A stretch of DNA of 64,000 bases from Blastobasis lacticolella (GCA_905147135.1 LR990048.1:6680563-6744562); one strand, 5' to 3'. Counted from the stretch's first letter, positions 11,225-22,718 are shown. Made by a program: numbers and translations. Notes: generated by a model from the sequence alone, not told the origin.

Positions 11225-11475
11225 TCGAAGGATTTCCAAGCTTAGGTGGCAGTGGGCAAGGCACATAGCTCGTAAAACAGATGGCCGATTGGGCAGGAAA
11301 GTTCTCGAGTAGCGACCACGTACCGGAAGACGCAGCGTGGGTAGGCCTCCCCTCCCACTCAATGACCCAAAGATCTGGTAAATACGCAAGTACCAGCTGG
11401 ATGCGGAAGGCGCAAAACAGGCCTTCGTGAAGATCTCTGGGGGAGGCCGGATGATATGATGAACAGGAAAACATT
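11225..11475 (+). mobile_element. RTE-type LINE 3' fragment
   Basis: Encodes a broken version of the RTE ORF2 C-terminus: WQWARHIA..TDGRLG, KVLE.RPRTGRRSVGRPP and 'WRSLGE' type blocks, ending 'gatgatatgatga', the ATG-type tail. Frameshifts and small deletions. Same family as 22343-22718 and 41830-42155. Confidence 0.7.
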
Positions 11476-11608
11476 TAAATTTGGTCTCGCTGCTACTACC
11501 AAATAATATGTAGGGATGTGTGTGTTCATAGGTGTGGATATCAAAGCAGTGGTCTACCAGCCGCTTCCCAACTGTTCCTAATGTGATACACCACGACCAC
11601 CTCCATAA

Positions 11609-11679
11609 GGCGCAGTCCTGATTTGCAACGGTTGTACGACGGACGTCGCCCGACCACGACCACCAATTACGACAGCGCC
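11609..11679. mobile_element. MITE with PIF/Harbinger-like target duplication, copy 2
   Basis: A 71-bp element with left arm GGCGCAGTCCTGATTTG and right arm ending ATTACGACAGCGCC, flanked by TAA on both sides. The core 'acggttgtacgacggacgtcgcccgacca' matches the copy at 742-857. Confidence 0.65.
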
Positions 11680-11869
11680 TAATGCTCGCGCTCTAATACC
11701 TATCCCTACTTACTACCTAGCTCACACTTAACCTAACATATGTAGATCTGGCTTAACTAGTTACCTAATCTAAAGCCCAACGTATACTAAACATACACCC
11801 CTACTGTACTTAGGTTGGTCTACGAATGAACCTACATTAATCTTTATTTGAAATAATAAAGGGCCCGGC

Positions 11870-12062
11870 GCGACTTTGTTCGCGTGGCGTCCTACCACTA
11901 CCCTACCCTACTCTTACCCGTACTTTATTCCTACCTACCCTTTTTTCTTGCTTTAAATCTTGCTCTTGAAGAACTCTATGTATTGATGAAAACCACATTA
12001 AAATCCGTTGCGTAGTTTAAAAGATCTAAGCGTGCACAGATACAGACGGCGGGAAGCTACTT
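11870..12062. repeat. Lep1-like dispersed repeat
   Basis: Begins 'ggcccggcgcgactttgttcgcgtgg' and ends 'aaatccgttgcgtagtttaaaagatctaagcgtgcacagatacagacggcgggaagc'. The same modules occur at 28590, 44930 and 51361. Resembles non-autonomous Lep1/Helitron-like repeats of Lepidoptera, from memory. Confidence 0.45.
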
Positions 12063-12742
12063 TGTTTTATACAATGTAAAGATTGATAAATTTCATAGAA
12101 CGTAGTCATAAATCCTTTAAATGTTAATGTCAACATTAAAATCTGTAAGTAGCTCAACAGCGTTACCAAATACTTATCAATATTCAATTATACGTAAGCT
12201 TAGTGCATGGCTGTACCTAGCTTTGTTTTCAATATTTACCATGTCAGACCTTGAGTGGTAGGATAGCTTTCGATATTGCAGAATACTAGAACCAACAATA
12301 CGGACTGGCGTCTTGTTATACCCTTTCGAGGCACATAATCTAGGAAAGTCACGTTCCTTTTATACCTATTGTTAAATGAAAAACATAGAATCCTAGCTAA
12401 GGGCCATATTGTTATAAAGTATTGCCGTTATTCAAGAATAAGAATAAGGACATTTATTGCCACAAGACACTACGACACGACAAAAAAATACAAAAAAAAG
12501 AAGGAGAATACAAAAAAACATTGTCCTACGTAGGTAAGTCATGTCGTAGCGGCCAGTGTATAAGGGTCCCACTCAGCTTGTGCTGTGAACCGCGAGGCGT
12601 CTCACACCGCTGGTTTTCTGTGGGCCTCATTCGTCTTTGACTTTCAATTTTGTCGATATAGAACATTTATATCTGCTTCTTATCCGGATCAGCCGATATG
12701 TATGTGTTCACTGCCTTCTCACTGTTTAGCTTTCGACCTCCA
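12063..12742. other. Intron sequence, nothing recognised
   Basis: Short open frames only, without family resemblance. No clear repeat ends. Confidence 0.4.
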
Positions 12743-12993
12743 CTACTCTATTTTTCTTTGTCATTCTTTTTTTGTCTGTAATTCCACGCACACTTAAATG
12801 CCTAACGGTAACCCCACCCCACGCTCCTTAATTGCTGTCATTAAAGGCCATTTTAGCTTATTTTTTTGACAACTACTATTTAGCTTTGTCATTTTTTTTT
12901 CACTTGCAATTCAATGCACACTTAAATCCCTACAACTAATCTCACGCTTCGTAATTTCTGTTATTAAAGGCTATTTTAGCTTAATTTGATGAC
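12743..12993. repeat. Tandem duplication, unit about 130 bp
   Basis: Two diverged units, each running from 'ctact...tttgtcatt' through 'gcacacttaaat' and 'attaaaggc.attttagctta' to 'gac'. The second begins near 12873. Confidence 0.7.
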
Positions 12994-13569
12994 AAACGAC
13001 ACTTACCTAGACTTCTATATGAATAAATAATACGACACGTTACGGGTCGAATACGGTGTACATTCAGAATAATAAATTTTAATGCTCGATCAAGCACATT
13101 TATCGATTCATAGAATGATTAATGACAGAGACAGAAGTTTCCTTTTAAATGTTTACCGTTAAACGTCACCCAGTGGATAAAACAAATGTTGGCTCAACTA
13201 ATTGAGATCGGCTTTCTGTTTACTTGAAAAGCGAGATCTGGCTAATCCCTACAAATTATTCACTATGAAATTTACTAATAGAGGAAGCTGCGGCGATAAC
13301 ATAATGTAAATTACACTTATGTGTAGTCAATCTTCAGAGGCTCGTGTGAGTGTAAGCCGGAGCACGGCACAGAAGAGGTGATGTAGGTATTTATAATAGT
13401 TCACCTTATACATACTTTTGTCATAATTAGGGCTCTATGTAATAAGTCAGTTGTCCCTTTGTATTTTAGCTCGTATAGTCGTATTCATATAAGATACCTC
13501 TCTTATAAGGCCACCGATAAGGCGGATACCCGCCATCCGGAGCCTGACAAGGGAAGAACCATTTTACAA
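12994..13569. other. Intron sequence, nothing recognised
   Basis: AT-rich, no supported ORF or bounded repeat. Confidence 0.4.
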
Positions 13570-13725
13570 AACTTGGCAGGCAAACAATACTACTTATTTT
13601 CAATAGTATTGTGTTCCTGCCGTTAGTAAGGTCTCCAGTGCTGGAGCGGAGAGGAGCAGTGGTGGATTCTTGCGATGGTGACCACTTTCCGTCAGGTCTG
13701 CTTGGCCTGTTGTTACACCTAGGTA
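13570..13725 (+). mobile_element. LINE 3'-end fragment (family A)
   Basis: Carries 'attgtgttcctgccgttagtaaggtctccagtgc' and 'ggtgaccactttccgtcagg', in the same order as 47590-47831. Internal part deleted. Confidence 0.55.
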
Positions 13726-14149
13726 CTGTAAAAGCTGAACAGCTCATTAGTGAGTAAGCTAAAATGTATATTATTAACATTAACTGCACTTTATTTCGAC
13801 TACACACAAAACGCACCATCACCGTAATTCCAAGCGTCTGCTAGGGTTGTGTCTTCTATATAATCTAACTATATTTATTTATTAAAATATAAAAAAATAT
13901 TGTATGTATATTCTAAGTGCGAAGTCTTGCCGTTTACACTAACATTATCATTGTTTAGTTGTTAAATTGGAGTGGTGGTGGAGATAGATTTATTTTTTAA
14001 TTAAGCGCGATCGATTCTATTGTGAACGTAAGTTTGCATGTTATTGGATTTACATTCAAGTATTAAAGATCTGTCATTTATTATATCAATGTTACAAAAA
14101 GTGTAAATCTGTTAGCAAATAAAATAAATCAAAATAAAAATAACGTCAA

Positions 14150-14293
14150 ATCAGCCATGGTGTTGAAACATGCCCTCGAATTCCTATCTAACAGTAACAT
14201 GTAATTTCTTAAATTATAATTTCAATCAGTCATAGTGTTGATCCATGCCCTCGATTGCCTATCTAACAGTAACATCCATCTTTAAATTATAAC
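14150..14293. repeat. Two tandem copies of a 75-bp dispersed repeat beside the exon 2 acceptor
   Basis: Both units read 'tcag.cat.gtgttga..catgccctcga.t.cctatctaacagtaacat' then 'aaattataa'. A third copy is at 56223-56275. The second unit runs to about 11 bases before exon 2 and contains a CTAAC branch-point match 38 bases before the acceptor AG. Confidence 0.7.
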
Positions 14294-14304
14294 TTATTTC
14301 TCAG

Positions 14305-14496
14305 GCGGTTGTTCGGAGACGGAAGACGCCCTCCGTATGGAGAGGCGGATGCTCTGGCGCGCTCCTGAGCTGCTAAGGGACCCTGTGCCGAACCCTCGCG
14401 GCTCGCAGAAGGGGGACGTGTACTCATTCGCCATCATCCTGTACGAGATACTGGGCAGAAGTGGCCCTTGGGGCGATACCAACCTCACGTATGCTG
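14305..14496 (+). CDS. Receptor guanylyl cyclase, window exon 2 (kinase-homology domain, C-lobe)
   Basis: Window residues 100-163. The acceptor is ctcag at 14300-14304 and the donor is gtaaga at 14497. The two leading bases complete the split codon left by exon 1, and it leaves one base. The peptide holds [10 protein letters not shown] and [17 protein letters not shown], the conserved C-lobe segments (APE and DVYSF helix regions) of receptor guanylyl cyclase pseudokinase domains. It follows exon 1 across a 12.6-kb intron containing a whole LINE. The acceptor is preceded by a duplicated 75-bp repeat unit that contains the best branch-point match (CTAAC at 14263-14267). Confidence 0.95.
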
Positions 14497-15424
14497 GTAA
14501 GACATAGACATAGACGTTTTTATTTGGGCCAATAACACATTGAAAAAACTGAATGCTAACAGATTAAGTACATAATAAGGAAACAGATCGATGCGTCATC
14601 GGACCAAATTGGACCAGCCCTCAGCATAATGCTATAAGTTGAAACCTCTGATATAAATGCTAGCAACGGTGTTGAAATGTCGTCTTAATGTATGCCAGTC
14701 TATATTGTGTCATTTACTTGTACAATACGACTTTTATATAATGAATCACGAAGCACTTCTAAATTTAATGAAAAAGGACAAGTCTCAATAACTAAATAAA
14801 TTGGCCAGTTTTATTTCGTAAAATGCTGCCGTTGTTCTCAGTTTAGCTGATAATATATAAATATAACTATATAAGGTACACTATTCCTGTGATATTGCAA
14901 TCAAGTGTCCGACGGCGAAATTATAGAGCCTGCGTCCTTTTTGGTAAAACTAATACTGAAGACTGCAACGGCTAGGATTATCTATACATACCTTTTTTTT
15001 TATAACTTATTTAAGTACCTAAGGTAAACCGTCGTCCACGGTGGTCCTAAACTACTAAACCATCCGCGGTCAAAGAACGTGTTCGTCTCCACAGGGACCA
15101 TACTATTTAGCACCCGCGAGACGTTTTACGTACTCCACTGCAGACGTGTCCCTGATAACAGCAGTTATTTTAACTACCACCTGATGATAAGCGGTAACTG
15201 TAAGCTGTACAGTACTTAATTTACAATAGAGCCACAGAAATCAGAAAAAGATAATTCAATAGAAGTCCTACGCGCGAGTCTTTGTCGCTAAGTCACTATT
15301 GCGCAGTAGTACAGTTATGCGCAGTAGTGGGTGAAGTGGCGACAAACGTCCTCAATAGTTGCCGCTCACATGGCATTTTTAATTACATATCTTGTTTATA
15401 TATTTCTATGTATTATCATAACAG
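14497..15424. other. Intron between exons 2 and 3, left part
   Basis: No gene or bounded repeat recognised; AT-rich. Confidence 0.4.
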
Positions 15425-15652
15425 TCTACTGTAGCCTCTCGCACGAAAGGGGATGTTATTGCCATAATCTCCAGGCTAAGCAGACGGGCTGGAGATCGAA
15501 TTGTTATAAATATAACAATGAAAAACTGCTGCCCATTTTCCGGCATATTTCCGGCGGAGACGCTTTGTACGACATCCATGAGTGTATGGGGTTAGTGCTA
15601 TTCTACTGTACCAGACACCACACGGTCAGTTCTATGTGTATAGTGATGTCTA
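15425..15652. repeat. Dispersed repeat family D, copy 1
   Basis: Shares 'cacgaaaggggatgttattgccataatctccaggct', 'gctggagatcga', 'aacaatg.aaaa.tgctgcc' and 'catgagtgta.ggggtt.gtgctattctact' with 27895-28175. No coding sequence seen; it lies directly left of a family A LINE fragment. Confidence 0.6.
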
Positions 15653-15837
15653 AAACGCTGCCACAGTGTTTCCTTTGGACTACGACATGGCATCGTTCAA
15701 GAGGTATATTAGAGGTCGCTTTCGAGTTGGGCAACGCATTAGTAACTCCCCTGGTGTTGCTGATATCCATAAACGTCGGTGACCACTTTCCATCAGGTGG
15801 CCCGCTTGCCTGTTTGTCTGCCGTATAACATAAAAAA
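15653..15837 (+). mobile_element. LINE 3'-end fragment (family A) abutting exon 3
   Basis: Keeps the last codons of a LINE ORF ('gtgtttcctttggactacgacatgg' for the VFPLDYDM-type segment, then 'ttcaagaggtatattagagg') and the conserved 3' end 'gaccactttccatcaggtggcccgcttgcctgttt', finishing in 'ataaaaaaa' at 15837. Exon 3 of the cyclase starts 15 bases later. Confidence 0.75.
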
Positions 15838-15851
15838 ATCTACTCTCGTAG

Positions 15852-16029
15852 AGATCATCGGGCGCGTCCGGCAGCCAATCGGCGGTGTGCTGTTCCGGCC
15901 GTCGCTGGGCGGGCTGGCAGCGCGCCCGTCCGTGCTGGCCGTGCTGAACGCTTGCTGGAGCGAGCGGCCGGACAGCCGGCCGGACCTGCGACTCGTGCGG
16001 CTGCGACTCAAGGACATGCATGCTGGCAT
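15852..16029 (+). CDS. Receptor guanylyl cyclase, window exon 3 (end of kinase-homology domain)
   Basis: Window residues 164-222. Two overlapping AGs lie at the acceptor; phase requires the exon to begin at 15852, after the ag at 15850-15851. The donor is gtgagt at 16030, leaving two bases. Recognisable parts are EIIGRVRQ, LFRPSL, then NACWSERPDSRPDLRLVRLRLKD, the W-x-E-x-P-x-x-R-P signature that closes kinase-like domains in this family. It is much more GC-rich than its intron flanks. The 3' end of a LINE fragment finishes only about 15 bases before this exon, so the branch point and pyrimidine tract probably lie in transposon-derived DNA. Confidence 0.95.
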
Positions 16030-16954
16030 GTGAGTGCTCGTAAATCGTTTTATCACATATTTACAAGCCACGCACCCGAACACACCAAATTTAATAAAAA
16101 TTTGTGGGCGTGTAGTGTATGCTTCTACTAAATATTTATTGGTACTAGTTTATGAAAGCCTTTAATCCTAAGTATATATTGTTCATAATAGCACGTTCGC
16201 AAAGTTTTATATAATTTGGCGTTTCGGGTGCGCGGACTTTCCTTGTAAGTATTTTTAACATGTCTTATCGCTGTATGGATTTTCTCTCAGTTTCTGTATA
16301 TTATGTTCTTAATGATAGTTCGCAGCCTAAAGGTTGCCTGAAAGAAACTGTTTTCAGAGGCCGCCTGTTGTTTTCTCTGTAGGTACCCATATGTACCGAC
16401 TGTATTGTGTATTTATGTAATGAAGTGTTCATCTATCTATAAACTTATATCTGTGACTGTTAGGCGATCTTAACATCCAAAAACTCTCTTCTTAGCTCTC
16501 AAGTCAAAACTTTATAACAATTGGATTTTAGTATCCTGAAATATTATCATAAAATTAAATTTCATGTACAACACCAAATAGGCCTTAGTTGTTTTGTACG
16601 TGGAAGAAGGGGTACTTATGTCATTATGGCTCGCGACAAAAGTTGTAGAAAAATTTGTAAGGTCTCGTTAATCAGTAACTATACACGGTGTTCAGCATGT
16701 AAGCGAAAAACCTAAGAAGTAGGACATTTGATATCCCCTTCCCCCTCCTTCTTACCCTCTGACCATCAGGAATTTCACATGTTCATTCCCAAAGCACTGT
16801 GAACAAGTTTCTAAAGGATTCGTGTAGGTTCCTGCTCACGCACTGTACAACCTCTTTAATGACTGGATTAGAAATAGATAACCCTTTTACTTCTGCGCAC
16901 CAAGTTATAAGAATTAAGTACTATACAGGCTGATTCGATGATATTATCTATAAC
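16030..16954. other. Intron 3-4, left part
   Basis: No gene or bounded repeat recognised. Confidence 0.4.
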
Positions 16955-17110
16955 TCATATTATAATGAGGAAATCTTTGTAGTTATGTTTTAAGTAGGAG
17001 GCAATCTTCGAAACTACTGAACCGATTTTTAATAGTAATTACATGCCAATTTATCTTTAAAAAAACTACTCTAATTTGACAAACATTCTTGTCAGTAGGT
17101 ATTAGATCCA
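16955..17110. repeat. Old dispersed insect repeat
   Basis: 'aggaggcaatcttcgaaactactgaaccgatttttaa' and following bases are a common non-autonomous repeat motif, also traced at 4900 and 10540. Degenerate. Confidence 0.35.
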
Positions 17111-17526
17111 TCTTATTTGTTTGCTAAAGGATTAATTGTACAACTGAAAACAGAAACAGTTTCAATTTCTTTTGATTTACGTTTACACCCGCGACAGATT
17201 ATATAAACATAAACTTTATTACAAACTCTTTCCTTTAGCGTCGACAGTAAAATGTGAAAGGGATTAATAATGTATATGCTTATCTAGTTATAATGTTGTA
17301 TCGCAGATAATTGTACTCTGAATATAACACCGACCGCCTCCCCTCGTCTCAAATATTCTTTAGTTCTATATTTGTCTTTCTATTGAAACGTTATTTACAT
17401 ATTTTCGACATTGCGGTATTATAGAATGCGGGTAGAGTTAATACCGTCCACTAATGTACAGAAAATTTAAGTCCAATAATGGACTGTTATGGGCGGTTGG
17501 TGAGATTAATGATTACATAAATACCT

Positions 17527-17705
17527 GTCATCATCATCATCATCCGAGCGGTCAGTCCCGGCTTCTGGCTCGTGTCGTAAGCCATTGGCTGTTGTATCAG
17601 ACTCGTCGATGTCAATCCATCGCTTCTTGGGCCTTCCGCGGGACGTCTTTCCCGATACCGAAAGGTTTAGGTACGTAATTCCCATGTATCCCTGGGGCTT
17701 ACGCA
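17527..17705 (-). mobile_element. RTE-type LINE 3' fragment, second subfamily
   Basis: On the - strand the peptide contains GKTSRGRPKKRWIDIDES and ANGLRHEPEAGTDRS, the RTE ORF2 C-terminus (RGRPKKRW block), running into an (ATG)n tail seen on + as tcatcatcatcatcat. Different subfamily from 22343-22718. Confidence 0.7.
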
Positions 17706-18169
17706 ACACAAGCGAAGGCCTCTTCTTTCTTATCCGCGATATCTCTTACAATTTTTATGAATATTTCTAAATCTAGGATATAGAAATTTTTAAGTTACAA
17801 AGTTAAAGTCACACTCCTCAAGCGTACTGTATAGTTACGTACGTTCCGCGAAGACATCTCGCATACGCTTGGTCAGCAATGATCTTAGGCGGTCGATAAC
17901 TTGGTAAGACAGCTTTTCGCTACATAATCACTTTGTGTTGGAACTATTCCAAATTGGTCCCTTCAGGGCAATACTAAATGGATTATGGATCCATGTAGGT
18001 TAAGCCTAGAGTTTTCTTACCTAGAATTAAATAGATTTTTTGTCAATGTTTGTGAAAACAAATTAGATATTATGCCTGGTCATGAGCAGTTGTTACTAAA
18101 TGAGAATTACATGTTGATAGACTTCATCCTCAGGTTACTTCTTCGACGAAAATTTGTTTGTCCTGCTGT
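17706..18169. other. Intron, nothing recognised
   Basis: No supported feature. Confidence 0.4.
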
Positions 18170-18250
18170 TTTGCGGCAGGCAGTGGGTACCGAACTCGGT
18201 ACCTCTTGCTTACGAGTCGGACCCGTTAACTACCAGGGCACCGACAACAC
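18170..18250 (-). mobile_element. SINE family B head fragment
   Basis: Only the tRNA-like end is present: 'gtaccgaactcggtacctcttgcttacgagtcggacccgttaactaccagggcaccgaca' matches the heads at 34430 and 56550. Confidence 0.5.
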
Positions 18251-20194
18251 TGCATAAGCCCCCCTTTTTTAAGAGGGGAAATCTTCAGAATCACTTCACC
18301 CGGCAGAGTGACGTGGATATGTGGGATTGCCAGAAATAGGCCCAAAAACCCCCCCTACCCGTAGACCCCTAATAAACCCCCTCTGTGTATCCACAGCCGC
18401 TCGCCCTCAGTATGCGAAACCCCACAGAACCTCATAGATAGTTTGCACTGTGGTATATATTATATTCGTAAATATTTCCATGTTTTCCATCGCGTATTAA
18501 CTACCTCCTCTTACGGTTACATTTTCAGCTTGACCTAGGTCAGGAGAAACTGAAAAGAATTATATTTACGTGAAGCCCAGATATCTTATATTTTCTACAT
18601 CTTCCTAATTTAAATGCGAAAGTTGGTAATGATGTTTGGATAGATGTTACTACGAAATTGATGTTCACGGAATATCCAATTAACGGATTTTAATTAAATT
18701 TGGCATCTATGTAAAAACACATGGCTATAATTTATCCGTAATTTAATGTGAGTCCAGTGAGAGGAAATCAAGGAAAAAGCTAGTTCGATTCGATAGCGGT
18801 TCTTTTTTATTCCGACGTTTCGATCAATGGTTAGAACACGGGTAAACCAGTGACATTTGTTTTTAAATGTTTTTTTTTAGCTCCTGATATTTGAGAAGAT
18901 CTTTGGTCAGGTAATTTAAAAAGTATTAAATCTGCCGTTAGAACATTTTCTGTTGTATTTCTTAACCTCCTCTCCAATAGACTGAGAATATTAAAAAATA
19001 TTCATTTATTTATTGATTTCTCGACCATTGTCATTACGACATATTGTTCTAAGTGCAACGTTTTCAAGCGTCTGTAAGATTTCCAGATTTGATTTGCTAA
19101 TAGATTTCGTCCCTAGTCTTTAAAAGTAATAAAGCGCGTTTAATTATCACCTCTCCTTTTTGTAGGGCTACTGGAAGATACTTCTTTTAGAGATAAGTAG
19201 TGCCTGTTGTATCGTAACTAACCTATACTTTCTGTTAAATTCTCTTATGTACAATAAGTTGTTAAATAAAATAAATGAAGGAATACTTAACTACTCCACA
19301 TATCATTTTGCCCAATTACGGGGTTCCATTACACGTAAAATACACTACCATCCACTGCAACTATACCACTGTAAAACACTGTCAATTATGAGTTTTACTA
19401 TTAGAATGTCTGAGCTTGCTAAGTTTGGGGCTAACCACGACCGCACAAAGAAATCCTCTAAAAGAAAACTTGCTCTTATATAAATTTGGGTAGAGATTGC
19501 GCAAACTTTGTCTCCCTAACTTTATTTTAGAGCTACCATTAATGTTGACTCTGATTATGTAGGTAATTAGGTGGATAATTGCGTGCGTAACGAAGTTTAG
19601 AACGTAATTTGTTAATACGCAGTAGGGTATATTTGTGTTCTCTTAAGTTGTGTTTTAATTATGCATACCACTTCTAAGTTCTGAGTAACGTTTATTTAGG
19701 CAGCAACAGTCTATTTTCGGAACTGTACGAAGTACTTAAGACAAAACTTACTAAGATCGCAGAGTTTGAAAATATTCAAAATGAATCTCTGGTATCTTTT
19801 TCCCTAGTTAGGGAGGTGCTAGCTGGTTTGTCGGTCATCGCATTAGTAGTATATGTGACACAACCAACTCTACTCTGACGATCAGCACCGGTTTATGTAC
19901 AGTCTGGTAAGAACGTCGTGAAGCTCTGGTAACAATGAATTTCTCTCAAACTGAGTACTTCTACTGTCAAGTAGCTCCCTCAATTTTACACGACTTTCTT
20001 GCCAGACTGAACCTAATGCTCTTAACACAGTTATCTTCTAGTTAGTTGCGGCGGGAGTGTGCCCAGAAGTGGCGTGAATTTCAGTTGTAATACGAGAACC
20101 ACACGGAATATTTTCGTTAAGTTCACACATAGATTGAAGTACAACAAAATTTAAAAACCATTTAGACATTTATCAGAAAGATAATAATAATAAT
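18251..20194. other. Intron, mostly unassigned
   Basis: AT-rich. An imperfect 21-base inverted repeat (cagtctggtaagaacgtcgtg at about 19902 with its complement ending at about 20009) suggests an old MITE. No ORF supported. Confidence 0.35.
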
Positions 20195-20488
20195 CCTCTT
20201 GACCTTGGTTGTGCTCTCGCGCACGAAGACCCGGGGTCCGCCTTGACCATAAACCAGATTTGGCAGATCAGATAATTGCAGTGGAGCGACTGCCATCTGA
20301 CCTCCGTCACCCTGCTACCAGGGGTACCTGACTAGATTGGATCATGGTTACACATTCAGTCGCCTGAATGTGCAGGTTTCATCACGATTTTTCTCTCACC
20401 GTAAGAGCGTTGGTTAGCATTCAACAAATGTACCTGGTATCTCTCGCTTACGAGTGGGATACCTTAACCACTCGGCCACCGACGCTTC
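20195..20488 (-). mobile_element. SINE family B copy, near full length (minus strand)
   Basis: Body 'ccggggtccgccttgaccat..accagatttggcag', 'cagtggagcgactgcc', 'ctgactagattggatcatggtt', 'cgcctgaatgtgcaggtttcatcacgat', ending in the tRNA-like 'taccttaaccactcggccaccgacgc', which in reverse is GTGGCCGAGTGGTTAAGGT, an A box. Confidence 0.8.
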
Positions 20489-22167
20489 TTATATTATCAG
20501 AAAGATAATACCATACCAAAATGCGTTAAAAGACAAATTAGGTACCCATAGCTACATTGCGTTGCGCTGTGCAGAAAATAATCGTAGATTAACAACATTA
20601 TAAATGAGAGTTATCTGAGATTCTGTTCTACCTTGTTGAATGTTACAATTTGTCTTTTGGTTTATTAAAACGAAGATACATTACATGAAAGCAGCGCCGG
20701 CGTTAGGGTCTACCCTAGAGTGACTAAATGTGCAAAACAATTTTCAACGCAAAATAAAATTTAGATAGCGCCTTTTGAGTTGCGTAGAATCGCTCATTTA
20801 AAAGGGAAAAATGATTGAGCTCTTTCAAAGGAGGCGTCCTTGACTTTTCTTCGATAATGGTGGCAGGTTAGTTATTTTTAACTCCACATTCCATCACATC
20901 TTTGTTGCAGTGTAGGATACATTTTAATAACATCTGCACTTAATTGTAGATGATCTAAAACTAAAATGTTTGGCCTATCTATGCCAACCCATCGGGGCTA
21001 TCCCTGGTCACTCGTTGGATCCTCCCTCGTTTATTGTCTCCACAGCTCTATAAAGTTGCTTTTTCTAAGGTTAGCTAGGAGAAATCCCGTTGTGTAATAA
21101 GCCTGGCCTTTGCAATGTAAAGTTGCAATATTATACATACAGTTTTCGTGATTGTAGTAATAATTTGTCTCGTTTGGGGGAAGACTATAATTGACGGCGT
21201 GACCATACACGACGTTGGGCTGGAGAGAGTGCCGTATACAAACCCGTAACGACGATTTTTGAATCATCTATAATAGATGTTTCAAGCCAAGGCAATGATG
21301 AGTAATTTGTAAAAGTTCTAACATTTAGGTATTCCGAATACGTTTAGAACTACGTAAGCACTTCAAACTAATACTAATTAATTATTTACCAACCTCAAAA
21401 TTACGTCACTTTGCTACTCGCATAAATAAAAAACACTTCCAGCTAGACACCTAATATTTAGAAACGTGTTGCGTTCTGTTGAAGTAACTTGGTCCTTTAA
21501 TGCTGATAAAAACTTCTCCATTAGAAGTTGTAGAGGCTATTACAAGTATTAACAGCACTGCTGCTCCTTTCACCCGTAAATGGGCGACGTGCCATTTGTT
21601 GATGGTACCTACTCTATTTTTCGTAATTTATATTATGTGTGTTTTACACACAATTTTATACGGGGAAACTATGGATTGATACTCGAATATATAATATCTT
21701 TTACGCAGCCTTTCACGTTATAATTTATCGAAGTCTCTCTCGACGAAGTTGCAAGTGACAAATTCTAGTACAGAAAAGTCGGAACATTCGATCCTCCCAC
21801 AAAATCCTAGAGCCTAGAGAAGAAGGCGTTGAGCTAGGGTTTGAACCCTTGAGCTCAAACCCTAGGCTGAAATTGAAGTGTTTTTTAATTTCTATTTAAG
21901 CCACGACACAGAGTATCCCAGTAATATTTACTACTTATATGAGACCCTGACAAGTTCTGAGAAGGGCGACTGAGGGTTATAATGTGTAGGCTTAATGGTT
22001 CATGCGAACTACTCGGGCAATCTCACATAAGCACGTCACTCCCCCGGGTGACGTGTTCTATTTCCACGAAGTACGAACCCAAATAGAACAAAATTGATCA
22101 GCCAAATTATTACAGTCAAACAAACAGAGGGGCTACGCTAGGAATCAAAGTAAAATTACGCGTTTTG
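20489..22167. other. Intron, mostly unassigned
   Basis: No gene recognised. A hairpin lies at about 21831-21868 (agctagggtttga ... tcaaaccctaggct). Nothing else with clear ends. Confidence 0.35.
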
Positions 22168-22345
22168 GTACAGTCACACATTTTAAATGTATGTTCCGGG
22201 TTTGGTACCACGTACCTTTGTTGACGAGTAGCCCGATATTTCGACATGGTCACGGGACGACTGACCATGATGCATGACACGAGGCTACTCGTCAACAAAG
22301 GTACGCGGTAGAAAACCCGGAACATACCCTTAAAATGTGTGATAA
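22168..22345. mobile_element. Snapback MITE (long inverted repeat)
   Basis: Arms of about 65-70 bases: left 'cacacattttaaatgtatgttccgggtttggtaccacgtacctttgttgacgagtagcc', right its near complement, ending 'cccttaaaatgtgtgataataac'. The spacer is about 40 bases and has no coding content. Related copies at 33039 and 63894. It joins directly to the ATG tail of the RTE fragment on its right. Confidence 0.8.
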
Positions 22346-22718
22346 TAACATCATCATCATCATCATATCAGCCAGAAGACGCCCACTGCTGGGCATAGGC
22401 TCCCCCAGAGATCTCCACAAAGACCGGTCCTGAGCTTTCCGCGTCCAGCTGGTACCTGCGATCTTTACAAGGTCGTCGGTCCACCTTGTAGGAGGCCTAC
22501 CCACGCTGCGTCTACCGGTACGTGGTCGCCACTCAAGAACTTTACTGCCCCATCGGCCATCTGTTCTTCGAGCTATGTGCACTGCCCACTGCCACTTTAG
22601 TCTGGCAATCCTTAGAGCTATGTCGGTGACCTTGGTTCGCTTGCGGATCTCCTCATTTCTGACTCGATCGCGCAAAGAAACTCCGAGCATAGCTCTTTCC
22701 ATTGCCCTTTGGGTAACA
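22346..22718 (-). mobile_element. RTE-type LINE 3' fragment with intact C-terminal peptide
   Basis: On the - strand an open frame gives TQRAMERAMLGVSLRDRVRN, KRTKVTDIALRIARLKWQWA, GRRSVGRPPTRWTDDLVKIA and QDRSLWRSLGE, the full RTE ORF2 C-terminus. It ends in (TGA/ATG)n, seen as the catcatcatcat run at 22350-22367. Better preserved than the copies at 11225 and 41830, so younger. Confidence 0.85.

Noticed and set aside
15331..15828. 165-codon open frame
   Set aside because: It crosses repeat family D and a LINE 3' fragment, with no protein family resemblance.
17529..17546. (TCA)n runs here, at 22350, 27897, 42130 and 45499 as independent microsatellites
   Set aside because: They sit at the 3' ends of RTE, SINE or family D copies, so they are element tails.
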